64,000 nucleotides of DNA from Georgenia soli (GTDB taxonomy: Bacteria; Actinomycetota; Actinomycetes; Actinomycetales; Actinomycetaceae): positions 2,666,001 through 2,730,000 of the forward strand of contig NZ_PDJI01000004.1 in NCBI RefSeq assembly GCF_002563695.1, in the 5' to 3' direction. The stretch's first letter is position 1. Each line of letters begins with the position of its first letter. The position numbers were made by a program, and so were the translations under genes. The notes below the pieces were generated by a model. That model searched no databases. It saw only the letters and a program-made list of their open reading frames with translations, and was not told the DNA's origin. Positions 49,419 through 57,790 of the stretch are shown here, in pieces.

Positions 49419-50810
49419 TCAGCTCAGGGAGGCCTGGTGCTCGTCGTCGGACGCCGCCTCGCTCTCCTCGGTGAGCAGCGGCAGCCGGAGCTCGAGAACC
49501 GCCCCTCCCGGGCCCGTGGCGTCAGCGACCAGGAGCTCCCCGCCGTGAGCACGGGCGATCTCGCGGCTGATGGCGAGGCCGAGCCCGCTGCCGCCCTGGT
49601 CTCGGCCGCGGGCCTCGTCGAGCCGGGCGAAGCGGTCGAAGACGCGCTCGCGGTCCTCCGGGGCGATGCCCCCGCCGTCGTCCCGGACCGTGACGACGGC
49701 GGAGCCGCCATGCCGCCGCAACGACAACGAGATGGTCGTGCGGGCGTGGCGGCGGGCGTTGTCGGTGAGGTTCCGCAGGACGCGCGCCAGCTGTGACGGG
49801 TCCCCGAGCACCCGGAGCGCCGGCAGAGGCTCGACCTCGACCTGCAGGTCGGTGGTGCGGCGCAGCCACTGTGCCTCGTCGTGGACCACGTCGTCGAGGT
49901 CGACCTCCCGCTCCGTCCGCGGGGCGCGGCCGTCGAGCCGGGCGAGCAGCAGGAGGTCGTCGACGAGCCGAGCCATGCGGGACTGCTCGGTGTGCAGGGC
50001 AGCCGCGGTCTCCTGCCACAGGTCAGGCTCGTCCCGGGCGACGGCGACCTCCAGCATCGCCTGCATGTTGGCCAGGGGCGTGCGCAGCTCGTGCGAGGCG
50101 TCCGAGACGAAGTGGCGGCGCCGCTCGGTCGCCGCCTGGATGCGGGCGAGCATCGAGTTCATCGTGTCCGCGAGCCGGTAGAGCTCATCGCGCGCGGGCG
50201 GCAGCGGCACGCGTTGCGACAGGTCACCCGCGCCGATCGTGGCCGCCTTGCGCCGGATCTCCTCCACCGGGGCCAGGGCCCGGCCCACGCTCAGCCACGT
50301 GACGAGCCCCGTCAGCACCAGGACGGCGGGGAAGACGGCCGCCACCATCCGGGCGGTGTCCGAGACCGCCCGGTTCGCGGCCCTGAGCGACTGCGCGACC
50401 ACGACGGTGCGTGGGTGGTTCGACGTCCCGGCCGGCATCGCGAGCACCCGGTACTGACGGCCTGGTGTGACGGGGAGCGTGCGGGTACGGACGTGCGGCT
50501 CGTCGACCGGGCGCGACATCGGGCCGATCTTCAGTCCTTCGCTGGCGGCGATGACGTGGCCCTGGTCGTCCAGCACCTGGACGAGGCTGCCGCTGTACGG
50601 CACCGGGCGGACCCCCGGCGTGGTCACCAGGCCGTCCTGCAGGACGGCGATGTCGAGGGCGCGGTCCTGGGCCATGGCGTCGACGCCGGCCACGAGCTCC
50701 TGACGCACGAGCAGGACCAGTGCCGCGCCAGCCCCGGCCAGGATGACGGCGACCACCGCCGTCGCCGCGAGCGTGGTGGTCGCCCGCACGCTGAGCCGGC
50801 CGCCCGTCAC
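49419..50810 (-). CDS. HAMP-domain sensor histidine kinase
   Basis: This 463-residue kinase has a first membrane helix (~10-35), an extracytoplasmic sensor (~36-150), a second helix (~160-180), HAMP (LAPVEEIRRKAATIGAGDLSQRV), the phosphoacceptor His240 in SDASHELRTPLAN, and ATPase boxes NLTDNARRHA, DDGGGIAPEDRERVFDRF and GSGLGLAI. The start GTG overlaps the response-regulator stop (GTGA). The stimulus is unknown. The nearby His/Asp-rich secreted protein hints at metal or envelope stress; this is inference. Confidence 0.93.
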   Translation of the reverse strand: MTGGRLSVRATTTLAATAVVAVILAGAGAALVLLVRQELVAGVDAMAQDRALDIAVLQDGLVTTPGVRPVPYSGSLVQVLDDQGHVIAASEGLKIGPMSRPVDEPHVRTRTLPVTPGRQYRVLAMPAGTSNHPRTVVVAQSLRAANRAVSDTARMVAAVFPAVLVLTGLVTWLSVGRALAPVEEIRRKAATIGAGDLSQRVPLPPARDELYRLADTMNSMLARIQAATERRRHFVSDASHELRTPLANMQAMLEVAVARDEPDLWQETAAALHTEQSRMARLVDDLLLLARLDGRAPRTEREVDLDDVVHDEAQWLRRTTDLQVEVEPLPALRVLGDPSQLARVLRNLTDNARRHARTTISLSLRRHGGSAVVTVRDDGGGIAPEDRERVFDRFARLDEARGRDQGGSGLGLAISREIARAHGGELLVADATGPGGAVLELRLPLLTEESEAASDDEHQASLS

Positions 50811-51481
50811 GGGTGCCTCCCGCTGAGGCGGTACCCCAGTCCCCGCACAGTGCTGATCGAGATGCCAGGTGTGGGGCCGAGCTTGCGCCGGAGCCGGCCG
50901 ATGTAGACCTCCACCACGTTGGGACCGCCGTCGAACGCCTGGTCCCACACGTGCTCGAGGATCTCGTGCTTCCCGACCACGTGCTCCGCGCGGTGCACGA
51001 GGAAGGTCAGCAGCGCGAGCTCGCGGGCCGTCAGCTGCAGCTCACGCTCGCCGCACCAGGCGCGCTGGAGGGCGGGGTCGAGCCGGAGGGGCCCGACGGT
51101 GAGGGGCGGGCCGTCGCTCGTCGCCGCGCGACGGGCCAGGGCCCGCAGCCGGGCCGAGAGGACGACCGTCGAGAACGGCTTGGACATGTAGTCGTCGCCC
51201 CCGATGTCGAGGGCGTCGGCCTCGTCGTACTCGCCGTTCTTGGCCGTCAGGAACAGCACCGGGGTGCTGTCGCCGCGTACGCGCATCCGGCGGCACACCT
51301 CGTAGCCGGACAGGTGCGGCAGCATCACGTCCAGGACGACGACGTCGAACTCCTGCTCGCGGGTGTGCCACTCGCCGTCGATGCCGTCGTCCGCCACCAC
51401 CACGCTGAAGCCCTCGGCCTCGAGGGTCCGCCGCAGCGCGGTGGCCAGGGGGCGCTCGTCCTCGACAACCAGAACACGCAC
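50807..51481 (-). CDS. OmpR/PhoB-family response regulator
   Basis: The 224 residues comprise a receiver domain (acidic pocket VEDE, phosphoacceptor in VVVLDVMLPHLSG, KPFS switch lysine) and a winged-helix DNA-binding domain (TARELALLTFLVHRAEHVVGKHEILEHVWD, VVEVYIGRLRRKLG, VRGLGYRL). GTG 51481 is chosen because GGGGAGA stands four bases upstream and homologues start at VRVLVVEDE. ATG 51502 would add seven residues behind a poor site. It forms an operon with the kinase. Confidence 0.93.
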   Translation of the reverse strand: MRVLVVEDERPLATALRRTLEAEGFSVVVADDGIDGEWHTREQEFDVVVLDVMLPHLSGYEVCRRMRVRGDSTPVLFLTAKNGEYDEADALDIGGDDYMSKPFSTVVLSARLRALARRAATSDGPPLTVGPLRLDPALQRAWCGERELQLTARELALLTFLVHRAEHVVGKHEILEHVWDQAFDGGPNVVEVYIGRLRRKLGPTPGISISTVRGLGYRLSGRHP

Positions 51482-51536
51482 GTGCTCTCCCCACGTCCTC
51501 ATGGGTCTTCGTGTGCGTCTTCAGGCTACGCACGAG

Positions 51537-51569
51537 ACGGGGGCGGCCGGGAGTCCCGGCCGCCCCCGT
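51537..51569 (-). terminator. terminator between the His-rich protein gene and the response regulator
   Basis: ACGGGGGCGGCCGGG (51537-51551) pairs exactly with CCCGGCCGCCCCCGT (51555-51569) around AGT. It should end the upstream minus-strand transcript before the two-component genes. Confidence 0.75.
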
Positions 51570-51685
51570 GCTGGGTGCGGGATGACCCCCACGTCCGAGG
51601 CGAGCGAACGTGGGGGGACGTGCTCCGCTCCGAGGAGGATCCGTTCAGGTCCTCTCGGCTGAAGTGGCGGTGCTACCGCGCCGTG

Positions 51686-52249
51686 CTAGTCGTCGTCGTG
51701 CTTCTTGTAGTCGTGGTGGCGGTCGCCGTGGTCGTCGCGGTCCTTCTTGTAGTCGTGGTGGCGGTCGCCGTGGTCGTCGCGGTCCTTCTTGTAGTCGTGG
51801 TGGCGGTCGCCGTGGTCGTCACGGTCCTTCTTGTAGTCGTGGTGGCGGTCGCCGTGGTGGTCACGGTCCTTGTCGCCGTAGTGGCGGTCGCCGTGGTGCT
51901 CGCGGTGGTCCTTGTCGTGGTCGCGGTCACGGTTGCGGTCGCCGTAGTGGTGACCGTTGTCGAAGCGGTCGCAGTGGTCCTTCAGCTCGTCCACGGCGTC
52001 GCGGTAGGAGCGGGCGTGCTCACGGTGCCACCCGTCACGGTCCCGCCAGGTCACGTCCCAGTGGCCGTGGTGCCGGTAGAAGTCCACGTCCCAACACTTG
52101 TTCTTGTGGTGGTGGTTGTGGTCGTAGGAGCTCTGCCCGGCCGGGGCGAAGGAGGTCGTGGTGGCTGCGGACGCCGGGAGCGCACCGCCAAGCATCGACA
52201 GGCCGACGGCCGCAGCTGCGAACCCGCCGAGAATGGTCTTGTGAGACAT
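51686..52249 (-). CDS. secreted His/Asp-rich repeat protein
   Basis: This 187-residue protein has a signal peptide (cleavage near LPASA, residue ~28), a short globular part (~30-95) with CWDVDFYRHHGHWDVTWRDRDGWH and a second Cys (DHCDRF), then a tail of HGDRHHDYKKDRDD repeats rich in His, Asp and Lys. Such a tail could bind divalent metals or water, but no family function is known to me. GGGAG precedes the ATG. It is upstream of, and collinear with, the two-component system but separated by a terminator. Confidence 0.78.
   Translation of the reverse strand: MSHKTILGGFAAAAVGLSMLGGALPASAATTTSFAPAGQSSYDHNHHHKNKCWDVDFYRHHGHWDVTWRDRDGWHREHARSYRDAVDELKDHCDRFDNGHHYGDRNRDRDHDKDHREHHGDRHYGDKDRDHHGDRHHDYKKDRDDHGDRHHDYKKDRDDHGDRHHDYKKDRDDHGDRHHDYKKHDDD
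51701..51868 (-). repeat. four 42-bp tandem repeats encoding the HGDRHHDYKKDRDD tail
   Basis: Units begin at 51701, 51743, 51785 and 51827 and are almost identical at the DNA level. The near-identity of synonymous positions suggests recent expansion, so copy number probably varies between strains. Confidence 0.9.
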
Positions 52250-52413
52250 CGGGTGACTCCCTCTTCATGGTGGTTGCCTCATTGCGCGCACCACTGTGCG
52301 AGGGGCCACCTGAAGGGAGCCTGAACGGACCTGTCGGTCCGCTCAGCCAGCAAGGGTGCCCGCTCCGCGACCCCTACGAACGGCGGGACCGCGGGGTGTG
52401 CCCGGGGCAGCTG

Positions 52414-52830
52414 TCACGCCCGGCCGGGCAGCAGCTCCCCGAGCAGGGTCTCGACCCGGGCGCGGATGTCGTCGCGGACCCGTCGTACGGTCCCGAGGTC
52501 CTTGCCGGCGGGGTCCTCGAGCTCCCAGTCCTCGTAGCGCACGCCCGGGAAGAACGGGCAGGCGTCGCCGCAACCCATGGTGATGACGACGTCGGAGGCC
52601 TGGACGGCGTCGGGGGTGAGGATCTTCGGCCTGGCGGCGGTGATGTCGATGCCCTCCTCGGCCATCGCCTGCACCGCGACGGGGTTGATCTGGTCAGCGG
52701 GCGCCGAGCCGGCAGAGCGGACCTCGACCTCCCCGTGCGAGAGCGCCGTCAGGTAGCCGGCGGCCATCTGGGAGCGGCCGGCGTTGTGGACGCAGACGAA
52801 CATGACGCTGGGGCGGCCGGTCACTGGCAC
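52414..52830 (-). CDS. arsC: arsenate reductase, low-molecular-weight phosphatase type
   Basis: This 138-residue protein has the LMW-phosphatase P-loop CVHNAGRS (Cys13 to Arg19, CX5R), followed by RSAGSAPADQINPVAVQAMAEEGIDI and the general-acid region MGCGDACPFFPGVRYEDWELEDPAG, all typical of ArsC-type arsenate reductases. Reduction of arsenate would be coupled to mycothiol or thioredoxin. GAGGAG five bases before GTG 52830 decides the start. It overlaps the end of the flavoprotein gene, so the two are one operon. Confidence 0.88.
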   Translation of the reverse strand: MPVTGRPSVMFVCVHNAGRSQMAAGYLTALSHGEVEVRSAGSAPADQINPVAVQAMAEEGIDITAARPKILTPDAVQASDVVITMGCGDACPFFPGVRYEDWELEDPAGKDLGTVRRVRDDIRARVETLLGELLPGRA

Positions 52831-54272
52831 GAGGACTCCTCGGAACGGGTGCTGCGGGTGTGCTGGACCGAGGCTATGGGCTCCGGCTCGCAGGCTCTGC
52901 CGTGTCTCAGCCCGGTGGGGATGCCGAGGAACGCCGGCTCGGGGCGCGGTGCGCTGCAGCAGCCGGCGTCGTCGGGCGCGACGACAGCGTGACCCTCGAG
53001 GTCGAGGACGGGCAGCGTGGTCGAGCACACGCCGGTCTCGGGCAGGGAGAGCTCCAGCTCGCGGGCGGCCCGCTCGTCGCCGGCGAGGTGGGCAGCGACG
53101 GAGCGGACCTGCTCGTAGCCGGTGGCGAGGAGGAAGGTCGGCGCGCGGCCGTACGACTTCATCCCGACGATGAAGAAGCCGGGCTCCGGGTGCGCCAGGG
53201 TCTCGGCGCCGTGCGCGGGCACGGTGCCGCAGGAGTGGTGCTCCGGGTCGATGAGCGGCGCCAGCGCCCGTGGTGCCTCCACGCCGGGGTCGAGGTCGAG
53301 GCGCAGCTCGCGCAGCATGTCGACGTCGGGGCGGAAGCCCGTCGCTGCGGCGACGGCGTCGACGGTCAGCTCCCGAGGGCCGGTGGGGGTGTTGAGGGTG
53401 AGGGTGACCTGGTCGCCGTCGGGTGCGAGCGCGGCGACGGTGGCGGAGGTGAGCAGCCGGATCTTCCCGGCCGCGACGGCCTCGCGCAGGTGTGAGCCCA
53501 GCCGGCCGCGCGCGGGCAGCCCGTCGGCGTCCCCGCCGCCGTACGTGCGGGTCGCGGACGCGCCGCGGACCGCCCAGGTGATGGTCGTGGCGGGTTCGGT
53601 GCGGGCGAGCTCGACCAGGTTCAGCAGCGTGTTGGCGGCGGAGTGGCCGGCGCCGACGACGAGGACGTGCCTGCCGGCGCAGCGCTCGCGGTCCGAGCCG
53701 AGCACGTCGGGGAGCGGGCCGAGGAGGAACGGGGCCGCCTCCGCCTCGCCGGGCGCGGGCAGGCCGGAGACACCGAGCGGGTTGCGCTGCGGCCACATGC
53801 CCGAGGCGTCCACGACCGCGCGGGCGTGGTGGTCCACGACCCTGCCGTCGACGACGGCGCGGACCAGGAAGGGGCGATCCGCCCGGCCGGCGCCCTGGGT
53901 CTTGTCCATGCCGACCCGGCTGACCGCGACCACCTTCGCGCCGGTGACGATCCGGTGGCGAAGCTGCGGGTGTGCGGCCAGGGGCTCGAGGTACTGCGTC
54001 ACGAGGTCCCCGCCCGTGGGGAGTCGCGTCCCCCGCGGTCGCTCCCAGCCGGTGGGCTCGAGGAGGCGCGCGGCCGCGGCGTCGACGTCGTACTGCCACG
54101 GCGAGAAGAGTCGGATGTGCGCCCACTCCCGGATCGCCGCGCCGACGGCGTGGCCCGCCTCGAGGACGAGCGGGTCCAGGCCCCGCTCGAGGAGGTGCGC
54201 GGCGGCCGCCAGGCCGACCGGACCGGCGCCGATGACGACGACCGGCAGGTCCGACGCGGGTGTTCTCGACAT
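52821..54272 (-). CDS. ars-associated FAD/NAD(P)-binding oxidoreductase
   Basis: This 483-residue flavoprotein has the FAD motif VVIGAGPVGLAAAAHLLERG at the start and a second dinucleotide motif VLVVGAGHSAANTLL near 205. AAATGFRPDVDML and PGFFIVGMKSYGRAPTFLLATGYEQ sit near the end of the catalytic part. It resembles the flavin monooxygenase/ArsO-like proteins found in actinobacterial ars operons. The C-terminal tail carries Cys residues (GVCST, AGCCSAP). The reaction is unknown. GGGAGG precedes the ATG. It is divergent from arsR and shares its operator region. Confidence 0.8.
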   Translation of the reverse strand: MSRTPASDLPVVVIGAGPVGLAAAAHLLERGLDPLVLEAGHAVGAAIREWAHIRLFSPWQYDVDAAAARLLEPTGWERPRGTRLPTGGDLVTQYLEPLAAHPQLRHRIVTGAKVVAVSRVGMDKTQGAGRADRPFLVRAVVDGRVVDHHARAVVDASGMWPQRNPLGVSGLPAPGEAEAAPFLLGPLPDVLGSDRERCAGRHVLVVGAGHSAANTLLNLVELARTEPATTITWAVRGASATRTYGGGDADGLPARGRLGSHLREAVAAGKIRLLTSATVAALAPDGDQVTLTLNTPTGPRELTVDAVAAATGFRPDVDMLRELRLDLDPGVEAPRALAPLIDPEHHSCGTVPAHGAETLAHPEPGFFIVGMKSYGRAPTFLLATGYEQVRSVAAHLAGDERAARELELSLPETGVCSTTLPVLDLEGHAVVAPDDAGCCSAPRPEPAFLGIPTGLRHGRACEPEPIASVQHTRSTRSEESSCQ

Positions 54273-54303
54273 GGTGGTGCCTCCCGGGATGACGCACAAC
54301 GTA

Positions 54304-54358
54304 TTGATTGACGTCGATCGTTGGGAGCATGCGCTACCCATCGACGTTTGTCAATCAG
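54304..54358. promoter_or_regulatory. candidate ArsR operator between divergent ars genes
   Basis: TTGATTGACGTCGAT (54304-54318) and ATCGACGTTTGTCAATCAG (54340-54358) form an imperfect inverted repeat in the only A/T-rich part of the gap. Its position covers both promoters, as expected for an autoregulating ArsR. Confidence 0.6.
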
Positions 54359-54375
54359 TGAGGCATACTCGTGCC

Positions 54376-54750
54376 ATGGCCACGCTTCCCCTCGCCCAGT
54401 CCCCGGAGGCGGGGGTGTGCTGCAGCCCCCTCACCCGCGAGCCGATGAGCATCGCGGACGCCGAGCGTCTGGCGGGCATCCTGAAGGCGGTCGCCGACCC
54501 GGCCCGACTGCGGCTGCTGTCGATCATCGCCAGTCACGACGGCGGCGAGGCGTGCGTGTGCGACCTGACCGAGCCCCTCGACCTCTCCCAGCCGACGGTC
54601 TCCCACCACCTCAAGGTGCTGGTGGAAGCGGGCCTGGTCACCCGGGAGAAGCGCGGGAGATGGGCCTACTACGCGGTCGTCCCCGCTGCGCTCGACGCGC
54701 TCGGCGGAGTGCTGACCACGCGGCACGCCAACGCCGGAGACTGCTGCTGA
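54376..54750 (+). CDS. arsR: ArsR-family arsenite-responsive repressor
   Basis: This 124-residue winged-helix protein contains ILKAVADPARLRLLSII, CVCDLTEPLDLSQPTVSHHLKVL and KRGRWAYYAV. It has Cys15-Cys16 near the N-terminus and Cys60/Cys62. In Corynebacterium glutamicum ArsR the As(III) site uses Cys15, Cys16 and Cys55, so a similar site is likely here. Two more Cys end the protein (DCC). CATACT lies 6 nt before the ATG, indicating a leaderless transcript whose promoter overlaps the operator. Confidence 0.92.
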   Translation: MATLPLAQSPEAGVCCSPLTREPMSIADAERLAGILKAVADPARLRLLSIIASHDGGEACVCDLTEPLDLSQPTVSHHLKVLVEAGLVTREKRGRWAYYAVVPAALDALGGVLTTRHANAGDCC

Positions 54751-54779
54751 CGGCGGGCACCGCAGGCGCGGAGGAAGAG

Positions 54780-54852
54780 TGGGCCCCGTGGGGATCGAAC
54801 CCACAACCCGCGGATTAAAAGTCCGCTGCTCTGCCGATTGAGCTAGAGGCCC
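54780..54852 (-). tRNA. tRNA-Lys (TTT)
   Basis: The minus strand reads GGGCCTCTAGCTCAATCGG, anticodon loop CTTTTAA (TTT), T-arm GGGTTCGATCCCC and acceptor GGGGCCC plus discriminator A. The CCA end is not encoded. It is convergent with arsR. Confidence 0.93.
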
Positions 54853-54965
54853 CGGCCGTCCGTTGCCGGACGACGGAGGATCAGGTTACCCGCGCCGCCA
54901 GCCGCCCACCTGCACCTGTGACCTTCGGACTGCACGGGCTTCCCGCACGCGGGTAGCGTCTGAGC

Positions 54966-55031
54966 GTGAACCGGACGGCAGGGCGCCGTGCGGGCCGAGC
55001 CCCGCCAGGGGGGAGGGAGCAGGGGGCATGA
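54966..55031 (+). CDS. putative 21-residue leaderless upstream frame coupled to next gene
   Basis: TAGCGT (54954-54959) ends exactly 6 nt before GTG 54966. That start opens a 21-codon frame (MNRTAGRRAGRAPPGGREQG then A) whose TGA (55029-55031) overlaps the ATG of the next gene as ATGA. The purine-rich GGGGGGAGGGAG inside it would serve reinitiation. The product is basic and too short to recognise. Confidence 0.45.
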   Translation: MNRTAGRRAGRAPPGGREQGA

Positions 55032-55660
55032 GCGAACGACGTTTCCGCCGTCCGGCGATGCTGGACCCGGCGCAGGCCGAGGCCATCCAGGGCGACGAGG
55101 ACCCGGCCCTTCGCTCGGAGGTCGCCCACACCTCCGCGCAGGCCCTGGTGCGAGGGGGCCGCGAGGGTGCCGAGGACCCGGAGCTGGTGAGGCGGCTCGT
55201 CCAGCTCGTCGACACGGAGGGGCTCGACGCCATCGCCGCGCTGTGGTCCCGCAGCCCGCACACCACCCTCCCGGGCACGCTGTGGCGCCTCTACCTCCTG
55301 CGCGAGTGGGTGCGGCGCGACCCCGCGGCGGTGTCCGACCGGTACCGCCTCGGCCTCGAGCGGGCCGAGGTCGCGGGCGCCGTCGCCGGCGTCGAGGAGC
55401 CGCCCGGGCCCGAGGAGGTCTCCGCCGTCTGCGACAAGGTGCTCTCCGGCCTCTACGACGGCGACCTCGCCGTCGCGCTCGAGCGCGCCGCAGCCTTCCT
55501 CCGCGTGCTCGCCACCGGCTCCGCCATGCACGCCGACTGGATCGAGGAGGACGACGACGACCTCGCCTTCCGCGTCACGCGCCGCGCCGGCGCGCTGCTC
55601 ACCACGGCGGAGGAGCTCGAGGAGGCCGCGGGGCTCTACCGCGGAGGCCGGCTGGACTGA
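55028..55660 (+). CDS. hypothetical protein (210 aa), helical
   Basis: The soluble 210-residue product has no signal peptide or membrane segment. It contains VRRLVQLVDTEGLDAIAALWSRSPHTTLPGTLWRLYLLREWVRRDP and ends with an acidic DWIEEDDDDLAF stretch. I do not recognise a family with certainty; it looks like a conserved actinobacterial protein encoded near a tRNA. Its start overlaps a short upstream frame, with GGGAGGGAGC upstream. Confidence 0.72.
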   Translation: MSERRFRRPAMLDPAQAEAIQGDEDPALRSEVAHTSAQALVRGGREGAEDPELVRRLVQLVDTEGLDAIAALWSRSPHTTLPGTLWRLYLLREWVRRDPAAVSDRYRLGLERAEVAGAVAGVEEPPGPEEVSAVCDKVLSGLYDGDLAVALERAAAFLRVLATGSAMHADWIEEDDDDLAFRVTRRAGALLTTAEELEEAAGLYRGGRLD

Positions 55661-55775
55661 CCGGACTCCGCGGGGGCGCCGTCGGACGCCCCCAAAAAGT
55701 GCCGCCGCGGGCCGAGGTCAGCAGGTCAACGGCCAGCACCGAACCGAAAGTCTGTGCCTGCGCGCCGAAACAGGT

Positions 55776-55794
55776 GATACTGCCGGTACCGGCA
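55776..55794 (+). promoter_or_regulatory. promoter with overlapping operator-like palindrome
   Basis: GATACT (55776-55781) is a good -10 and runs directly into the perfect palindrome TGCCGGTACCGGCA (55781-55794), which would cover the transcription start. This is the classical position for a repressor site controlling the acyl-CoA dehydrogenase gene at 55814. Confidence 0.5.
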
Positions 55795-55813
55795 ACGACG
55801 GCGGGAGGCAGAC

Positions 55814-57790
55814 ATGACTGCGACGAGGCAGTCCGACGACGTACGCGCCAGCGGGACTCACGAGGTCACCGAGCGCGAGGCGCGGAGGGTGGCCGAGGCC
55901 GCCCGGGAGAGCGGCTGGACCCAGCCGTCCTTCGCGAAGGAGCTCTACCTCGGGCGCTTCCGGCCCGAGCTCATCACCCCGCACCCACGGCCCGAGCCGG
56001 AGCTCGCCGCCCGCGGTGAGGCCTACCTGGGGCAGCTGACCGAGTTCCTCAGGACGGTCGACGGCCAGGCCATCGAGCGGGACGCCCGGATCCCGGACGA
56101 GGTGGTCGCGGGGCTGGCGCGCATCGGCACGTTCGGCATCAAGATCCCCACCGAGTACGGGGGCCTCGGGCTCGGCCAGGTGCACTACAACCGCGCGCTG
56201 ATGCTGATCGGCAGCGTCAACCCGGCGATGGGGGCACTGATCTCCGCGCACCAGTCGATCGGGGTGCCGGAGCCGGTCAAGCAGTTCGGCACCGAGGAGC
56301 AGAAGCGGGCCTACCTGCCGCGCTGCGCCGCCGGCGCCATCTCGGCCTTCCTGCTCACGGAGCCGGACGTCGGTTCCGACCCGGCCCGCCTGCACGCGAC
56401 CGCGACCCCCACCGACGACGGCGACTACCTCCTCGACGGCGTCAAGCTGTGGTCCACCAACGGCGTCGTCGCCGAGCTCCTCGTGGTCATGGCCCGGGTG
56501 CCGCAGTCCGAGGGGCACCGCGGCGGCATCACGGCCTTCGTCGTCGAGGCGGACTCGCCCGGCATCACGGTCGAGCGGCGCAACGCCTTCATGGGTCTGC
56601 GGGGTCTGGAGAACGGCGTCACCCGGTTCGACCAGGTCCGCGTCCCCGCCGCGAACGTGCTCGGCCGCGAGGGCCAGGGCCTAAAGATCGCCCTGACCAC
56701 CCTCAACACGGGCCGGCTCTCCATCCCCGCACTGTGCGTCGGGGCGTCGAAGTGGTCCCTCAAGATCGCCCGCGAGTGGGCGCGCGAACGGGTCCAGTGG
56801 GGTCGGCCGGTCGGGCGGCACGCCGCCGTCGCCCACAAGATCGCCTTCATGGCGACGGCCACCTACGCGCAGGAGGCGGTCGTCGAGCTCGCCGGGCACC
56901 TGGCCGACGCCGGCCGCACCGACATCCGGATCGAGGCCGCCCTCGCCAAGCTCTTCGCCTCCGAGCGGGCCTGGCAGGTGGCCGACGAGCTTCTGCAGAT
57001 CCGGGGTGGTCGCGGCTTCGAGACGGCGGACTCCCTCGCGGCCCGCGGCGAGCGGGCGGTCCCGGCCGAGCAGATCCTGCGGGACCTGCGGATCAACCGG
57101 GTCTTCGAGGGCTCCTCGGAGATCATGCACCTGCTCATCGCCCGAGAGGCGGTCGACGCCCACCTCGCCGTCGCCGGCGACATCATCGACCCGGACGTCG
57201 GCATGGTCGGCAAGGCTCGGGCCGCCGGACGCGCGGGGGCCTTCTACGCCAGGTGGTTGCCGCAGCTGCTCACCGGTCCTGGCGCGGTCCCGACCTCCTA
57301 CGGCGAGTACGGGCCGCTGGCCACGCACGTGCGCTTCGTCGAGCGCAGCTCGCGCCGGCTCGCCCGCGCGACGTTCTACGGCATGGCGCGTTGGCAGGGC
57401 GGCCTGGAGCAGCGGCAGGGCTTCCTCGGCCGCGTGGTCGACATCGGCGCCGAGCTCTTCGCGATGGCCGCGATGTGCGCCCGTGCGCAGATGCAGCTCG
57501 AGGACGACGACGCAGCCACCGGCCGCGCGGCCGTCCGGCTCGCCGACGCCGCGTGCCGTCGTTCGCGGCTGACCGTCGAGCGACTCTTCGACGCGCTGTG
57601 GACCAACACCGACGCCGCCGACGAGGCTCTGGCGAAGGACGTCCTCGACGGCGACCACGTCTGGGCGGAGGCGGGCGTCATCGACCTGAGCGAGGGCACC
57701 GGCCCGTGGATCGCGGACTCCTCGGCCGGGCCGGCCCGCGCGCCCGACGTCTCCCGCCGGATGCTGCCCCCGACCGCGCCGGGCGACTGA
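55814..57790 (+). CDS. acyl-CoA dehydrogenase (long/very-long-chain type)
   Basis: The 658 residues form an FAD-dependent acyl-CoA dehydrogenase with IPTEYGGLGLGQVHYNRAL, FLLTEPDVGSDPARL (flavin site), a QIRGGRGFE segment and the RVFEGSSEIMHLLIAREAV motif near 435-455. An extra C-terminal ~180 residues resemble the second domain of VLCAD/ACAD9-type enzymes. It acts in fatty-acid beta-oxidation with ETF as the likely electron acceptor. GGGAGGC precedes the ATG. A palindromic operator over its promoter suggests repression. Confidence 0.9.
   Translation: MTATRQSDDVRASGTHEVTEREARRVAEAARESGWTQPSFAKELYLGRFRPELITPHPRPEPELAARGEAYLGQLTEFLRTVDGQAIERDARIPDEVVAGLARIGTFGIKIPTEYGGLGLGQVHYNRALMLIGSVNPAMGALISAHQSIGVPEPVKQFGTEEQKRAYLPRCAAGAISAFLLTEPDVGSDPARLHATATPTDDGDYLLDGVKLWSTNGVVAELLVVMARVPQSEGHRGGITAFVVEADSPGITVERRNAFMGLRGLENGVTRFDQVRVPAANVLGREGQGLKIALTTLNTGRLSIPALCVGASKWSLKIAREWARERVQWGRPVGRHAAVAHKIAFMATATYAQEAVVELAGHLADAGRTDIRIEAALAKLFASERAWQVADELLQIRGGRGFETADSLAARGERAVPAEQILRDLRINRVFEGSSEIMHLLIAREAVDAHLAVAGDIIDPDVGMVGKARAAGRAGAFYARWLPQLLTGPGAVPTSYGEYGPLATHVRFVERSSRRLARATFYGMARWQGGLEQRQGFLGRVVDIGAELFAMAAMCARAQMQLEDDDAATGRAAVRLADAACRRSRLTVERLFDALWTNTDAADEALAKDVLDGDHVWAEAGVIDLSEGTGPWIADSSAGPARAPDVSRRMLPPTAPGD

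Noticed and set aside
51701..51868. CRISPR array or non-coding satellite
   Set aside because: The 42-bp units are in frame within a gene with a signal peptide and ribosome-binding site, so they are coding repeats.
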